NCBI GenBank assembly: GCA_034926785.1
Contig: JAYFQU010000037.1
Span: 68,852 to 132,851 of the forward strand
Direction: 5' to 3'
From: UBA7703 sp034926785
Lineage (GTDB): Bacteria; Bacillota; Clostridia; Christensenellales; CAG-138
DNA length: 64,000 bases
Position 1 is the stretch's first letter; every line of letters begins with the position of its first letter. Under the pieces are notes generated by a model that saw only the letters and a list, made by a program, of their open reading frames with translations, was not told the origin of the DNA and ran no database searches. Positions 33,617-43,295 of this stretch are shown here, piece after piece. Position numbers and translations under genes: made by a program.

Positions 33617-35038
33617 TCAATTGGGAGCCGGCGTTGCAAATATGTCGGGAATCGGCATTGGCGTCGCTCCGCCGACGATATCGTTAAAGTTCATATCCGT
33701 CTTATTGCCAATCACAATCGTCAAGTCGAGCGTTTGCCCGTCGCGATAGACCTTTATCTTCAACTCATCGCCAATCATGCAGCTAAGAACGAGATTGACC
33801 AACTGCTTATGGGTTGCGATCTTCTCGCCGTTCGCTTCCAGAATAATATCGCCCGCGAGAACACCCGCCAGATCAGCAGGTTTTCCTTTGACGACGCTCT
33901 CAACCAGCGCACCGGCTGGAACGCCGGTCGCTTCGGCCATGTCCGCCGTCACGGTGCTCACGGTAATGCCGATGCCGGGACGTTCGATATATCCCTTCGT
34001 GATCAGCACCTGCATGATCTTCTGCACCTGATTGATCGGAAGCGCAAAACCAATTCCCTCTGCGCTGACGGCATTTCCCATCGCATCATATCCGGCGGTA
34101 ACGGTCTTTGCACTGTTGATGCCAATGACTTCGCCCTTCATATTGATCAGCGGGCCGCCGCTGTTGCCAAAGTTGATTGCGGCGTCTGTCTGAAGATAGG
34201 TGTTCGTATAATTATCGATGGTCACTTCGCGCTTGTTTGCGCTGATAATGCCGTAGGTAATCGTATTGGCCAGTTCGTCCGTTGAGAGCGGATTGCCAAT
34301 GGCCAGCACATATTCGCCAACGCGAACCTGATCGGAATCCCCAAGAACCAGCGGATGCAGCGAAGCATTGTTTACCTTCAGCACCGCGATATCCGTCTCC
34401 GTATCGGAGCCGATCAAAATTGCGTCACGCTCGTTCTCTTCGCCATATACCTGAACCGTGATCTTGCTCGCACCGTCCACCACATGCGCATTGGTCAGGA
34501 TATATCCGGCGCTCGAGACGACAAAGCCCGTCCCGCTGCCGTAGAGCGCATCCACCGTCTTGCCGTTTGCGCCCTGCGCCTGGGTATAGTTGAGCACGCC
34601 TACCACGCCGGGTGAGACCGCATCGTAGATATCCGGGATCGGGTTGCTCTCATATCCGGGTAAAGCAGGCAATGCGGGCACTACGCCATCGAGGGATGGC
34701 ATCACGCGATCTTCCGCACGAACAACCGGCGTCGCGGTCGGTTCCGGTATCGCACTCGGTTCGGACGCGGGCGCCTGTGTATTCTCCGGCGCGGCTGTCG
34801 CGCCCGGTTCCGGCGTCGGCGTCACCTCGGCCTGCTGCGTCACGTGAGGCGTAGGCGTTGCATTGATCAACGCATCCGTCGGACTGACGCCAAGCAATCT
34901 CGGCCAGAACAGGCCGATGACCATAAGCGCGAGAAGCAGAATCACGACGATGATCACAACGGTAGCGAATGTATTGCCGCCTTTGGTTTCGCTATCATGA
35001 TGTTTGTGATCCGAACTGTAAAAACCATTAGATTCCAT
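33617..35038 (-). CDS. htrA: HtrA/DegP-like membrane-anchored serine protease with PDZ domain
   Basis: HtrA proteases degrade misfolded proteins outside the membrane. The product has a short cytoplasmic N-terminus, one membrane anchor (residues 25-45), a Thr/Pro/Ala-rich linker (60-110), a trypsin-like domain with His185 (LTNAHVV), Asp216 (TDIAVLK) and Ser293 (GNSGGPL), and one C-terminal PDZ domain (about 375-450). The ATG at 35038 has GGAGG 8 bases upstream and overlaps the kinase gene by 11 bases. It is the third gene of a response regulator-kinase-htrA operon, so the two-component system is likely to control it, as CssRS does for HtrA in Bacillus. Confidence 0.93.
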   Translation of the reverse strand: MESNGFYSSDHKHHDSETKGGNTFATVVIIVVILLLALMVIGLFWPRLLGVSPTDALINATPTPHVTQQAEVTPTPEPGATAAPENTQAPASEPSAIPEPTATPVVRAEDRVMPSLDGVVPALPALPGYESNPIPDIYDAVSPGVVGVLNYTQAQGANGKTVDALYGSGTGFVVSSAGYILTNAHVVDGASKITVQVYGEENERDAILIGSDTETDIAVLKVNNASLHPLVLGDSDQVRVGEYVLAIGNPLSTDELANTITYGIISANKREVTIDNYTNTYLQTDAAINFGNSGGPLINMKGEVIGINSAKTVTAGYDAMGNAVSAEGIGFALPINQVQKIMQVLITKGYIERPGIGITVSTVTADMAEATGVPAGALVESVVKGKPADLAGVLAGDIILEANGEKIATHKQLVNLVLSCMIGDELKIKVYRDGQTLDLTIVIGNKTDMNFNDIVGGATPMPIPDIFATPAPN

Positions 35039-36512
35039 TCTTTTTTCCTCCGTCCTGGGACGTACGCTTTGGAATTGGCGCACGCTTGAGCGTAAACGTA
35101 AATGTACTCCCCTTCCCCTTCGCGCTCTTGAGCGTGATGGTCTGGTTGTGCTGGTCGATAATACGCTTTACGATGGATAATCCGAGTCCTGTTCCGCCTT
35201 GTTTGCTTGGCGTGTGCGCCTTCTCGACTTTATAGAAACGGTCAAATACGTGCGGAATATCCTCTTCCGGGATACCTTGACCGGAATCCTGTATGCTGAC
35301 GTAGATTTCGCGTCGCATCGCGTAGGTTGCAATTCGGAGTTTGCTGTTATCCGGCGAATACTTAATCGCGTTGTCGATGATGTTGCGGAGTACCTGCGAA
35401 ATCTGCGCGCTGTCCGCTTCTACATAGTATTGCTCCTGTGCAAACTTGACATCCACCTCAAGGTGCTGTTCATAGATGCGCGCCTCAAAGGTAATCAGCG
35501 TTCTGCGGATCAGCTCGTTAATATCGAATATTTCAAGTTTCAACGCGGTTTTTCCGCTTTCAATTCGCGCAAGATCCAACAGATCGTTTACCATTCCCGC
35601 CATACGTTTGGTTTCAGAAAGAACAACACCGATGTACTTGTCGTGTTCTTCCGGCCCGATGGTTCCGTCCTGCATCGCCTCCAGAAAGCCCTTCATACTC
35701 GTCAGCGGACTTCTGAGTTCGTGGCTGACGTTTGCAACAAAGCTTCTGCGCGTCGCCTCAAGATCCTTGAGCTGATCCGCCATGTTGTTGAAGCTCACCG
35801 CGAGCTGCGTCGCCTCTTCCACACTGCTGATCGGAATGCGAATATTATAGTCGCCCTTGGCGTATTTCTGCACCGTTTCATTGATTTCCATAAACGGCCT
35901 CGTCAGCCTCGCGGTCGTATAGTATACGGCGATGACGGAGAGCAGAACCGCAATCAGTGAAACCAGCATCACTTCGACATACGCCATATTGATCGCGCCG
36001 TGCGCCTCGGTGATGTCGATATAAAATCGCACAACATGCGTCGCAACGCCTTCCCGAACCACCGGCTTGGTACCGACGAGCATGAGAAATGTGCCTTTGT
36101 TCTGCGTAAAACGCACGCTGCTCGCGTCCAAATCGGAGACGGCGTTCAGCATGCGTGATATTTCCTCCTCCGAGAATCGAACGTTCATCACGTCATTCCA
36201 TTTCGATCCGGAGGCATATTGCGCCATGGCGCCGTCCACGGAGATGAACTGAATCAGCCCGTCATAGTGCCTTGCGATTGTGTTGAGCTCCAAAATCGCC
36301 GCGTTTTCACCGGTGATGGAGCTTTTTGTGTTAAAGTACAGGTCGGTAACGATGTTGATTTCATTTGCAATGTTCTGCTTTTCGCGGCGCATCACAAAAC
36401 CGGACATCATCGCCCCGACGATGACGCCGGAGAGAAGCAGCAACCCGAGCGTAAGGCTCATATAGGTTGCAAGCATTCGGGAAAAGAGCGTTCTGAGAAA
36501 GTCTTTGCGCAT
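35028..36512 (-). CDS. sensor histidine kinase (HAMP, HisKA, HATPase)
   Basis: The 494-aa membrane kinase has two membrane segments (about residues 14-36 and 177-199) flanking an extracytoplasmic sensor region of about 140 residues, a HAMP domain (200-250), the H-box with His264 (NVSHELRSPL) and an ATP-binding domain with the N-box (NIIDNAIKYS), G1 (DSGQGIP) and G2 (GGTGLGLS). It phosphorylates the response regulator encoded upstream. The sensor domain has no recognised motif. The stop overlaps the htrA start. The architecture resembles the WalK/PhoR/ResE group. Confidence 0.93.
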   Translation of the reverse strand: MRKDFLRTLFSRMLATYMSLTLGLLLLSGVIVGAMMSGFVMRREKQNIANEINIVTDLYFNTKSSITGENAAILELNTIARHYDGLIQFISVDGAMAQYASGSKWNDVMNVRFSEEEISRMLNAVSDLDASSVRFTQNKGTFLMLVGTKPVVREGVATHVVRFYIDITEAHGAINMAYVEVMLVSLIAVLLSVIAVYYTTARLTRPFMEINETVQKYAKGDYNIRIPISSVEEATQLAVSFNNMADQLKDLEATRRSFVANVSHELRSPLTSMKGFLEAMQDGTIGPEEHDKYIGVVLSETKRMAGMVNDLLDLARIESGKTALKLEIFDINELIRRTLITFEARIYEQHLEVDVKFAQEQYYVEADSAQISQVLRNIIDNAIKYSPDNSKLRIATYAMRREIYVSIQDSGQGIPEEDIPHVFDRFYKVEKAHTPSKQGGTGLGLSIVKRIIDQHNQTITLKSAKGKGSTFTFTLKRAPIPKRTSQDGGKKNGI

Positions 36513-36527
36513 CTTACCGCATCACTA

Positions 36528-37205
36528 TCACTTTTGTTCGAATTTATACCCTACGCCCCAAACGGTGCGAAGCTCCCATTCATGATCGTCGCCAAGCTTC
36601 TCGCGAATGCGCTTAACGTGTACATCCACCGTCCGCGAATCGCCGAAGAAGTCGAACCCCCAAACCTGCTCAAGGAGCTGCTCTCTTGTAAATACCTTTC
36701 CGGTATGGCTCGCCAGAAAATACAGGAGTTCAATCTCTTTTGGAGGCATCTCCAGCTGGCGGCCATCGAGTGTGACGGCATAGTTTTCCAGCGAAACCGT
36801 CAGTCCCGGCAGCGCGATGGTCCGCGCGGGTTCGGCGGGTGTGCTGCGTCTGAGCACGGCCTTGATTCTCGCGATCAGCTCCTTTGCGTCAAAGGGTTTA
36901 CTGATGTAGTCGTCCGCGCCGAGCTCCAAGCCCTGCACGCGGTCTCCCGTATCCCCCTTTGCCGTGAGCATGATAACCGGCGTCTCGCTCTCCATGCGGA
37001 TGTCGTGCAAAACCGCCCAGCCATCGCGTCCGGGCAACATGATGTCCAGTACGACAAGCGAAGGCTTCGTCTCGTGAAACGCCGCCATAGCGGAGGTTCC
37101 GTCCGCACAGGTATACACCTGAAAGCCTGCTTTTTTGAGATAAAGTTCGATGATAGCGAGAATATTTCTGTCGTCATCTATGACCAGAATGGTATTGTTT
37201 TCCAT
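36528..37205 (-). CDS. OmpR-family response regulator
   Basis: The 225-aa protein has a receiver domain with acidic residues Asp10-Asp12, phospho-acceptor Asp54 (VLDIMLP) and Lys near 104 (LTAKGD), followed by a winged-helix DNA-binding domain of OmpR/PhoB type (FTREQLLEQVWGFDFFGDSR). The ATG at 37205 has GGAGG 7 bases upstream; the ten preceding residues of the longer reading are dropped. It is the first gene of the operon, with a good promoter at 37260-37288. Confidence 0.95.
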   Translation of the reverse strand: MENNTILVIDDDRNILAIIELYLKKAGFQVYTCADGTSAMAAFHETKPSLVVLDIMLPGRDGWAVLHDIRMESETPVIMLTAKGDTGDRVQGLELGADDYISKPFDAKELIARIKAVLRRSTPAEPARTIALPGLTVSLENYAVTLDGRQLEMPPKEIELLYFLASHTGKVFTREQLLEQVWGFDFFGDSRTVDVHVKRIREKLGDDHEWELRTVWGVGYKFEQK

Positions 37206-37259
37206 CCGATCACCTCCGTAATTAATCAAAAACATGTGGTGAATCTCACATTTGGGTCA

Positions 37260-37288
37260 AGTATAGCAGAGTTTATGCCGTTTGTCCA
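37260..37288 (-). promoter_or_regulatory. promoter of the two-component/htrA operon
   Basis: TGGACA (37283-37288), a 17-base spacer and TATACT (37260-37265) on the minus strand, with a start point about 50 bases before the ATG. Confidence 0.7.
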
Positions 37289-37310
37289 ACCAAGCAAAAA
37301 ATTGTCACAC

Positions 37311-37343
37311 AAACGCCGCAACTGTGCAAGGTTTGCGGCGCTT
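37311..37343 (-). terminator. probable terminator of mutS2
   Basis: An 11-bp GC-rich stem with one mismatch (arms 37311-37321 and 37333-37343) is followed about 10 bases later by TTTTTT on the minus strand. The delay makes it a weaker candidate than the others. Confidence 0.5.
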
Positions 37344-37378
37344 GTATATACCTAACTCCGGTTCATCCGGCGTTTGAT

Positions 37379-39733
37379 TCAGGACTTGAGTGTGACGACG
37401 GTGACGCCCGCATCCCCTTCTCCGTATGCGCCGATACGGTAGGACTTGACCCGCGGGTGGTTCTTGAGATACGCCTGCACACCGGTTCTCAGCGCGCCGG
37501 TCCCCTTGCCATGCACGACGTAGAATTCGTGCACGCCCGTCATCAGCGCGTTGTCAATAAAGCGATCCAGCTCCAGGCAGGCATCGTCCACCATGCTGCC
37601 GCGCAGATCAAGCGTCAGCGCGCTCCCGCGATCCTGCGTGAGCGTCACCTTTGCGGAGGTCACCGGTTTTTTTTGTTTTTGCTCCACAGGACGAATGTCG
37701 TTCAGCGGGATACTCAGTTTCATCACCCCCGCCTGCACCAGTACCTCGCCCTTGGCGTCCGCCGCCTTAAGGACTGTCGCCTCCTGACCCAGCGTGATCA
37801 GCTTCACGCGCTCGCCGGGGTGGACGCTTGACGGGGCGATTCCCGCCGTTTCGCGCTGAACCGCCTGCTCATAGAGGCGTTCCTCCGTCTTCCTCAGCGC
37901 GTCACGAGAGGACTGCACCGCACGTTCGAGCTGTTTTTGGTCGATCTTCTCAATGGAGCGCAGCTGGACAATCAGCTTCTCCATATCCTGCCGTGTTTCC
38001 TGAACCATTCTCCGCGCGTCTTCCCGCGCTTTCTGGCGAAGCAAGGTCTTCTCGTCCTCCAGCTTCTTTTTCTCCTTCTCCAGATCGGTCTTGATCTTCT
38101 CGGTTTCTATCCGAAGCCGATAGATTTCCTCCTTGTCGTTCTCCGCGCTGCGCCGCGCCTGCTCCGCCTCCGAAAGTACGGTTTCAAACGCAACATCCTT
38201 CTTCTGCAGAAAGTCCTGTGCGCGGGAGATTACCTCTTCGCCGAGCCCCAGTCGTTTGGAGATCTCAAACGCGTTGCTCTTGCCCGGGATGCCGATAAAG
38301 AGCCGATAGGTCGGGCAGAGCCGATCCACGTCGAACTCCATCGATGCGTTCTGCATGCCCGCGTGCATGAGGGCAAATGCCTTGATCTCGCTGTAATGCG
38401 TCGTGGCGACGGTCAGCGTTTTTCTTTCGTATAGATTCTCCAAAATCGCCTGCGCCAGCGCCGCGCCCTCGACGGGATCCGTGCCCGCGCCGAGCTCGTC
38501 CAGCAATACGAGGGAGCGCTCGTCCGCCTCAGCCAGGATGCGTACCGTATTCGTCATATGTGACGAGAAGGTGGAGAGCGACTGCTCGATGGACTGCTCG
38601 TCTCCGATATCGGCAAATACGGAGTCAAACGTGGAAAGCTCCGTCCCCTCGTCCGCAGGGATAAACATCCCGCTCATCGCCATGATCGAAAACAGGCCGA
38701 CCGTCTTTAATGTAACGGTTTTTCCGCCTGTATTCGGCCCCGTGATGATCAGCGTGCGGAAGGTTTCCCCCAGCCAGATGTCAACGGGTACCACCCTGTC
38801 CTTTGGAATCAACGGATGTCTTCCGCGAATCACGCGGATACAGCCATTCTCGTTCATCTTGGGACGCACCGCCCGTTGATCCCGCGCCATCACCGCGCGC
38901 GCAAAGATGACATCCAGCGCGCCCATGATATTGCAGCTCGCGTGAATCTCGTCCGCAAACGGCGCAATGAGCGCCGTGAGGCCGGATAGAATCCGCTCGA
39001 TTTCGTTTTTTTCCTCGATCAGCAGACGCTTGTTTTCATTGCCAAGTTCCACCACAACGGCAGGTTCGATGAACAGCGTCGCTCCGCTGCTGCTCTGGTC
39101 GTGTACGAGGCCCGGCACCTGTGAGCGGCACTCGGCTTTGACGGGCAGCACATACCGCCCGTTTCGAATCGTAATGACCGCCTCCTGGAGATATTTCTGT
39201 GTGGTTGCGCTCTTGAGCATGTTGTTGAGCTTTTCACGCACGCGTTCGCCGACGATTTTCATCTGCCTTCGAATGCGGCCGAGTTCCGGCGAGGCGTTAT
39301 CCGCTATCTCATCTTCTCCGAGGATGCAGCGGGCAACCTCCTCCTCAACCGAACGATGCGAGGTCAGCCGGTTAGCCAAGTTGCAGAGCAGGCTGTTTTC
39401 GTCCCCCGCCTGAAGAATTTCCTTTGCCTCGCGGGAGGCGCGCATCGCCGCGGTGATGGACAGGAGTTCCCGCGTGCTTAAAAAGAGCGCCGCATGCATC
39501 CGCCCAACCATCTCGCGCACATCCGGAAATCCGGTGATCGGCGTTCTGCCGGTTCGGGTATAGATGCTCTCCGCCTCCCAGGTTTGTTCCTGCAGCGTTT
39601 CCGCCTCCTTCAGGCTCACGGCGGGGCGCAGTTTGTCTGCAAACTCCAGTCCAATCTCCGAAGCGAGATGCTGTTTTAAGAGTTGTAGTATCTTGTCAAA
39701 CTCCAGCGTTACAAATGTTTTTTCCTGTATCAT
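37379..39733 (-). CDS. mutS2: MutS2 family ATPase/endonuclease with Smr domain
   Basis: MutS2 proteins act in recombination control or in rescue of collided ribosomes. The 784-aa protein has the MutS core helices, the Walker A motif GPNTGGKTVTLKT, the STFSSHM signature and the LDELGAGTDP Walker B, then a long Glu/Lys/Arg-rich coiled coil (about residues 500-620), a KOW-like segment (EGPxVKLI-like HPGERVKLITLGQEA) and a C-terminal Smr domain with DLRG and HGKGTGALR. GGGGGG lies 4 bases before the ATG at 39733; the longer reading is dropped. It lacks the MutS mismatch-recognition domain, as expected. Confidence 0.95.
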   Translation of the reverse strand: MIQEKTFVTLEFDKILQLLKQHLASEIGLEFADKLRPAVSLKEAETLQEQTWEAESIYTRTGRTPITGFPDVREMVGRMHAALFLSTRELLSITAAMRASREAKEILQAGDENSLLCNLANRLTSHRSVEEEVARCILGEDEIADNASPELGRIRRQMKIVGERVREKLNNMLKSATTQKYLQEAVITIRNGRYVLPVKAECRSQVPGLVHDQSSSGATLFIEPAVVVELGNENKRLLIEEKNEIERILSGLTALIAPFADEIHASCNIMGALDVIFARAVMARDQRAVRPKMNENGCIRVIRGRHPLIPKDRVVPVDIWLGETFRTLIITGPNTGGKTVTLKTVGLFSIMAMSGMFIPADEGTELSTFDSVFADIGDEQSIEQSLSTFSSHMTNTVRILAEADERSLVLLDELGAGTDPVEGAALAQAILENLYERKTLTVATTHYSEIKAFALMHAGMQNASMEFDVDRLCPTYRLFIGIPGKSNAFEISKRLGLGEEVISRAQDFLQKKDVAFETVLSEAEQARRSAENDKEEIYRLRIETEKIKTDLEKEKKKLEDEKTLLRQKAREDARRMVQETRQDMEKLIVQLRSIEKIDQKQLERAVQSSRDALRKTEERLYEQAVQRETAGIAPSSVHPGERVKLITLGQEATVLKAADAKGEVLVQAGVMKLSIPLNDIRPVEQKQKKPVTSAKVTLTQDRGSALTLDLRGSMVDDACLELDRFIDNALMTGVHEFYVVHGKGTGALRTGVQAYLKNHPRVKSYRIGAYGEGDAGVTVVTLKS

Positions 39734-39830
39734 AAGCCCCCCAATACAGAAGTCGGTTCCGCACCATGCAAAATACTGCGCGTCAAGGATCAACAGGGAT
39801 TTCTGTTAGCCATATTCCACAAAAACAGAA

Positions 39831-39862
39831 GAAAAGCCCCGTCTCGATCTTCGTGACGGGGC
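39831..39862 (-). terminator. terminator of the aminotransferase gene
   Basis: An 8-bp GC-rich stem (39836-39843 and 39855-39862) is followed on the minus strand by TTTTC. It lies between the aminotransferase and mutS2. Confidence 0.75.
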
Positions 39863-39877
39863 AAAATCAGCTTCGGT

Positions 39878-41056
39878 TCAGCGAATTTCTCTGAAATATT
39901 CGCCAATGCGCAGCATCGCCTGCTCAATATGTTCCATCGAGGTAGCGTAGCAGCACCGAATATGCCCCTCTCCCGCCGCGCCAAACGCGCTGCCGGGGAC
40001 AGTGACCACCTTCTTGCTCGCGAGCAGACCATCGCAGAACGCCTCGCTTTTCATCCCGGTCGAGCGAATCGACGGGAAAACATAGAAGGCGCCCTCCGGC
40101 TCGTTGCATTCCAAGCCATAGGAATTGAACGCGTCGATGATATATCGGCGGCGCGATTCGTATTCGTCAATCATATAGCGTGTGTCGGCGAAGCCGTCTT
40201 CAAAGCCCTGCTCCAGCGCGGCAATGCCTGCCCACTGCGCCGGCGTCGGTGCGCAGAGCATCATAAGCTGATGCACTTTGCGCATCGCGGCGATGAGATC
40301 CAGCGGGCCGGCTGCGTAGCCAAGACGCCAGCCGGTCATGGAAAACGCCTTGCTAAAGCCATTGAGCACAATGGTGCGTTCCCGCATGCCCGGCAGCGCG
40401 GCAAACGACACATGATGCTTGCCATTGAAGGTCAGTTCGGCATAGATCTCGTCGGTGATGACGAGGATGTCCGTACCGCGCACAATATCCGCAATCGCTT
40501 CCAAATCGCTCTGTTCCATGATTGCGCCTGTCGGATTGGTCGGAAACGCGAGCAGAATCGCCTTCGTTTTGGGCGTGATGGCGGCCTTGACCACATCCGC
40601 CGTGAGGCGGAAACGGTTTTCGTGTTTGGTAAGCACACCGACGGCCTTGCCGCCCGCAAGCTCGATTGCCGGCACATAGGAAACATAGCAAGGTTCGTGA
40701 TAGATAACCTCGTCGCCGGGGTTCAGGATTGCGCGCATCGCAAGATCAATCGCTTGGCTTGCGCCAACGGTAATTAAAACATTGTCAATGGACTCATAGC
40801 CGGAAATATGGTATTTCTCGTCTAAAAAACGGAGGATGAGCTCTCGCAAATGCGGATCGCCAGAGTTGGATGAATAGGGAACACGCTCATTTTTCAGGCG
40901 CTCCGCAACGAACTTGCGGATGCGTTCCGGTGTTGGAAAGTCCGGCTCGCCAACGCCAAGGCTGATATGCGTATCATCCAGCAGGTCAAAATATTTCCGG
41001 ATACCCGAAGGCGGAATGCGTTTTACACAGTTTGAAAGCAACCCTTGATAATCCAT
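39878..41056 (-). CDS. class I/II PLP-dependent aminotransferase
   Basis: The 392-aa enzyme belongs to the aspartate aminotransferase fold family. Landmarks are LGVGEPDFPTPE at residue 33, YSSNSGDPHLRE, the PTNPTGA motif, the Asp/Tyr pair in ITDEIYAEL and the PLP lysine in NGFSKAFSMTGWRLGY (Lys236). It looks like the PatA/AspB group acting on dicarboxylic or aromatic amino acids; the substrate is not readable. Start is the ATG at 41056 with AGGA 7 bases upstream, rather than the GTG at 41062. It has its own promoter and terminator, so it is monocistronic. Confidence 0.92.
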   Translation of the reverse strand: MDYQGLLSNCVKRIPPSGIRKYFDLLDDTHISLGVGEPDFPTPERIRKFVAERLKNERVPYSSNSGDPHLRELILRFLDEKYHISGYESIDNVLITVGASQAIDLAMRAILNPGDEVIYHEPCYVSYVPAIELAGGKAVGVLTKHENRFRLTADVVKAAITPKTKAILLAFPTNPTGAIMEQSDLEAIADIVRGTDILVITDEIYAELTFNGKHHVSFAALPGMRERTIVLNGFSKAFSMTGWRLGYAAGPLDLIAAMRKVHQLMMLCAPTPAQWAGIAALEQGFEDGFADTRYMIDEYESRRRYIIDAFNSYGLECNEPEGAFYVFPSIRSTGMKSEAFCDGLLASKKVVTVPGSAFGAAGEGHIRCCYATSMEHIEQAMLRIGEYFREIR

Positions 41057-41086
41057 AAACACGTCCTATTTTGCGAAAGTATTGAT

Positions 41087-41115
41087 ACTATAACATGAAC
41101 GAGAATTGCCGTCAA
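41087..41115 (-). promoter_or_regulatory. promoter of the aminotransferase gene
   Basis: TTGACG (41110-41115), 17 bases and TATAGT (41087-41092) on the minus strand. Confidence 0.8.
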
Positions 41116-41170
41116 ACAGATTATGAGTGCCGGAAAAAGATTCGAAGCGAAAAGTTTGCTGTAAAAAGCG

Positions 41171-43177
41171 CTAGTTCATTGCTATGTTGCCCAGTATGCT
41201 GCCAAAGCGTTCGCTTGCGAGTTCAATCAGTCGCGCGCTCTCCTCGCCGGGCGCTTCCAGAATCTCCCTCGCCGCCCGAGAAGCCTGCTCCAGCAGCTTT
41301 GCGTCCAACGCGCCGGCTAGAAGCCCCTCCGCCCCGTCGCCATGCTGCCGGGTTCCGATGAAATCACCCGGCCCGCGCAGCAGTAAGTCCTTCTGCGCAA
41401 TCTCAAATCCGTCGCTGGTGCGCGTCATGGTGAGCAAGCGCTCATTTTCCAGCTCGCTCTGCACGCCATAAAGCAGGAAGCAATACGCCTGTTTTGTGCT
41501 CCTGCCCACGCGACCCCTGAGCTGATGCAGTTGTGATAACCCGAACCGTTCGGCTCCCTCAATTGCCATAATGCAGGCATTTGGCACATGCACGCCGACC
41601 TCGATGACCGTGGTGGTGATCAGCGCATCGATCTCCCCCGCGCGAAACGCGCGCATAACTGCGTCCTTCTCCGCTTCCTTCATGCGCCCGTGCAGCTTAT
41701 TGATGCGCACCTGCGGTATCTTCTGTTTGAGCTCCGCATACAGCGCGTCCACACTCGGACATTCCACGGTCTCGCTTTCTTCTATAACCGGACAGACGAT
41801 ATAGCTCTGCACGCCCTCCTTGGCCTGTTTTGCGATATATCGATACATATCCTCCCGCTTTTCAGCGGGGATCACGCTCGTCTTAACCGGTTTTCGGCCC
41901 GGCGGCAGCTCATCGATCACGGAGATATCCAGGTCGCCATAAAGAATCAGCGCGAGCGTACGTGGAATCGGCGTCGCGCTCATAACAATCATATCCGGGC
42001 GCATGCCTTTTTCGAGAATAGCCGCGCGCTGACGCACACCAAAGCGATGCTGCTCATCCGTCACGATGCACCCAAGGTCATTGAACCGAACATCTTCGGA
42101 GAGAAGGGCATGCGTACCCGTGATAAAGAGCGCGCTGCCGTTTGCAATTTTCCTCAATACTTCGTCGCGCTGCGCCTTCTTCATGCCGCCTTTGAGCAAC
42201 ACGACCGCATCGCCAAAGATTTCACAAAGATTGAGATAGTGCTGCTCCGCCAATATCTCAGTAGGCGCCAGCAGCACGCCCTGCTTGCCGTTCGCGGCTG
42301 CAACACAGAGGGCAAACATGGCAACCGCCGTCTTGCCCGAACCGACATCGCCCTGCAGCAGCCGGTTCATCGGCACCGGCTTTTGCATATCGCTCTCAAT
42401 TTCGGAGATCACGCGGCGCTGCGCCTGCGTAAGCTGGAATTTCAGCTTTTGTTCGAATTTTCGAAGAACGCCGCTGGTGTCAAATGCAAACCCGTTCTGG
42501 CGCAGCCGTTCCGACTTTTGGAGTTCTACGATGATAAAGTATAGCAGCGTCTGCTCAAAATCCAGCCGTTTTCGAGCCAGCTCCAGCGCTTCCCTGCTGA
42601 AGGGAAAGTGCGCGTGCCGAAGCGCGAGCGCGAGCGGCACCAACGCATACCGCTCCTGAATCGTCCTGGGCAGCGAATCGGGGATTTGGTCCCACACGCT
42701 CTCCAGTGCGGCGAGCATACTGTCCCGCCAGGCGCGCTGGTTAACGCCTTTGATCGTGGAATACACCGGCACAATACCGGGGAGAGCCTGGGAAAGCGAT
42801 GGATTGAGCAGCGAGACTCCGTTTTTCTTGAGCACGCGCCCGCAGGCATAGACGATCTCTCCGTTTTTCAGCTGTCCGCTGCGGTAGGGTTGATTAAACC
42901 ACTTGAGCGAAATCTTGCCCGTTTCATCCTGTGCCTGTACCGAGAGCATGGTCATTCCTTTTTTTCGAAAGAACCTTGTCTGACCGCAAATACGAATTTG
43001 CAAAGCGGCGCTTTGCCCATTGGAAAGCTGAGCAATCGGCGTCGCTTTAGAATAGTCCAGATAGTCCCGCGGCAGGCGAAAGAGCAGATCGCGCACACAG
43101 AACACGCCAAGCTGCCCAAACAGCTCCGCGCGTTTGGGCCCGATCCCTTTTACGCTTGTCAGCGGCGAATCCAGCAT
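41171..43177 (-). CDS. recG: ATP-dependent DNA helicase RecG
   Basis: RecG remodels stalled replication forks and branch-migrates Holliday junctions. The 668-aa protein has an N-terminal helix-hairpin-helix-like segment (VKGIGPKRAELFGQL), an OB-fold wedge domain, the SF2 motif I GDVGSGKT, the TDEQH motif II, SATPIPRT motif III and the C-terminal QLHQLRGRVGRS motif VI followed by the TRP region. AGGAG lies 6 bases before the ATG. Length is normal. Confidence 0.96.
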   Translation of the reverse strand: MLDSPLTSVKGIGPKRAELFGQLGVFCVRDLLFRLPRDYLDYSKATPIAQLSNGQSAALQIRICGQTRFFRKKGMTMLSVQAQDETGKISLKWFNQPYRSGQLKNGEIVYACGRVLKKNGVSLLNPSLSQALPGIVPVYSTIKGVNQRAWRDSMLAALESVWDQIPDSLPRTIQERYALVPLALALRHAHFPFSREALELARKRLDFEQTLLYFIIVELQKSERLRQNGFAFDTSGVLRKFEQKLKFQLTQAQRRVISEIESDMQKPVPMNRLLQGDVGSGKTAVAMFALCVAAANGKQGVLLAPTEILAEQHYLNLCEIFGDAVVLLKGGMKKAQRDEVLRKIANGSALFITGTHALLSEDVRFNDLGCIVTDEQHRFGVRQRAAILEKGMRPDMIVMSATPIPRTLALILYGDLDISVIDELPPGRKPVKTSVIPAEKREDMYRYIAKQAKEGVQSYIVCPVIEESETVECPSVDALYAELKQKIPQVRINKLHGRMKEAEKDAVMRAFRAGEIDALITTTVIEVGVHVPNACIMAIEGAERFGLSQLHQLRGRVGRSTKQAYCFLLYGVQSELENERLLTMTRTSDGFEIAQKDLLLRGPGDFIGTRQHGDGAEGLLAGALDAKLLEQASRAAREILEAPGEESARLIELASERFGSILGNIAMN

Positions 43178-43230
43178 AGTGTCTCCTGTTAGCCCGCTTG
43201 CGATCTGCAGCGGCTTTTAATCGCTATTTG

Positions 43231-43268
43231 AAAAAACCGACGGCGGAAACACGTCGTTCCGTCGCCGG
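43231..43268 (-). terminator. terminator of the FakA-like operon
   Basis: A 12-bp stem with one mismatch and one wobble (43237-43248 and 43257-43268) is followed on the minus strand by TTTTTT. It lies between the FakA-like gene and recG. Confidence 0.7.
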
Positions 43269-43295
43269 CTGCAATGTTTTTTTCTCCCGCGTGGG

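Noticed and set aside
41588..42544. Long plus-strand frame opposite recG
   Set aside because: A shadow of recG with no recognisable domain or ribosome binding site; the same holds for 57347-58267 and 59511-60347.
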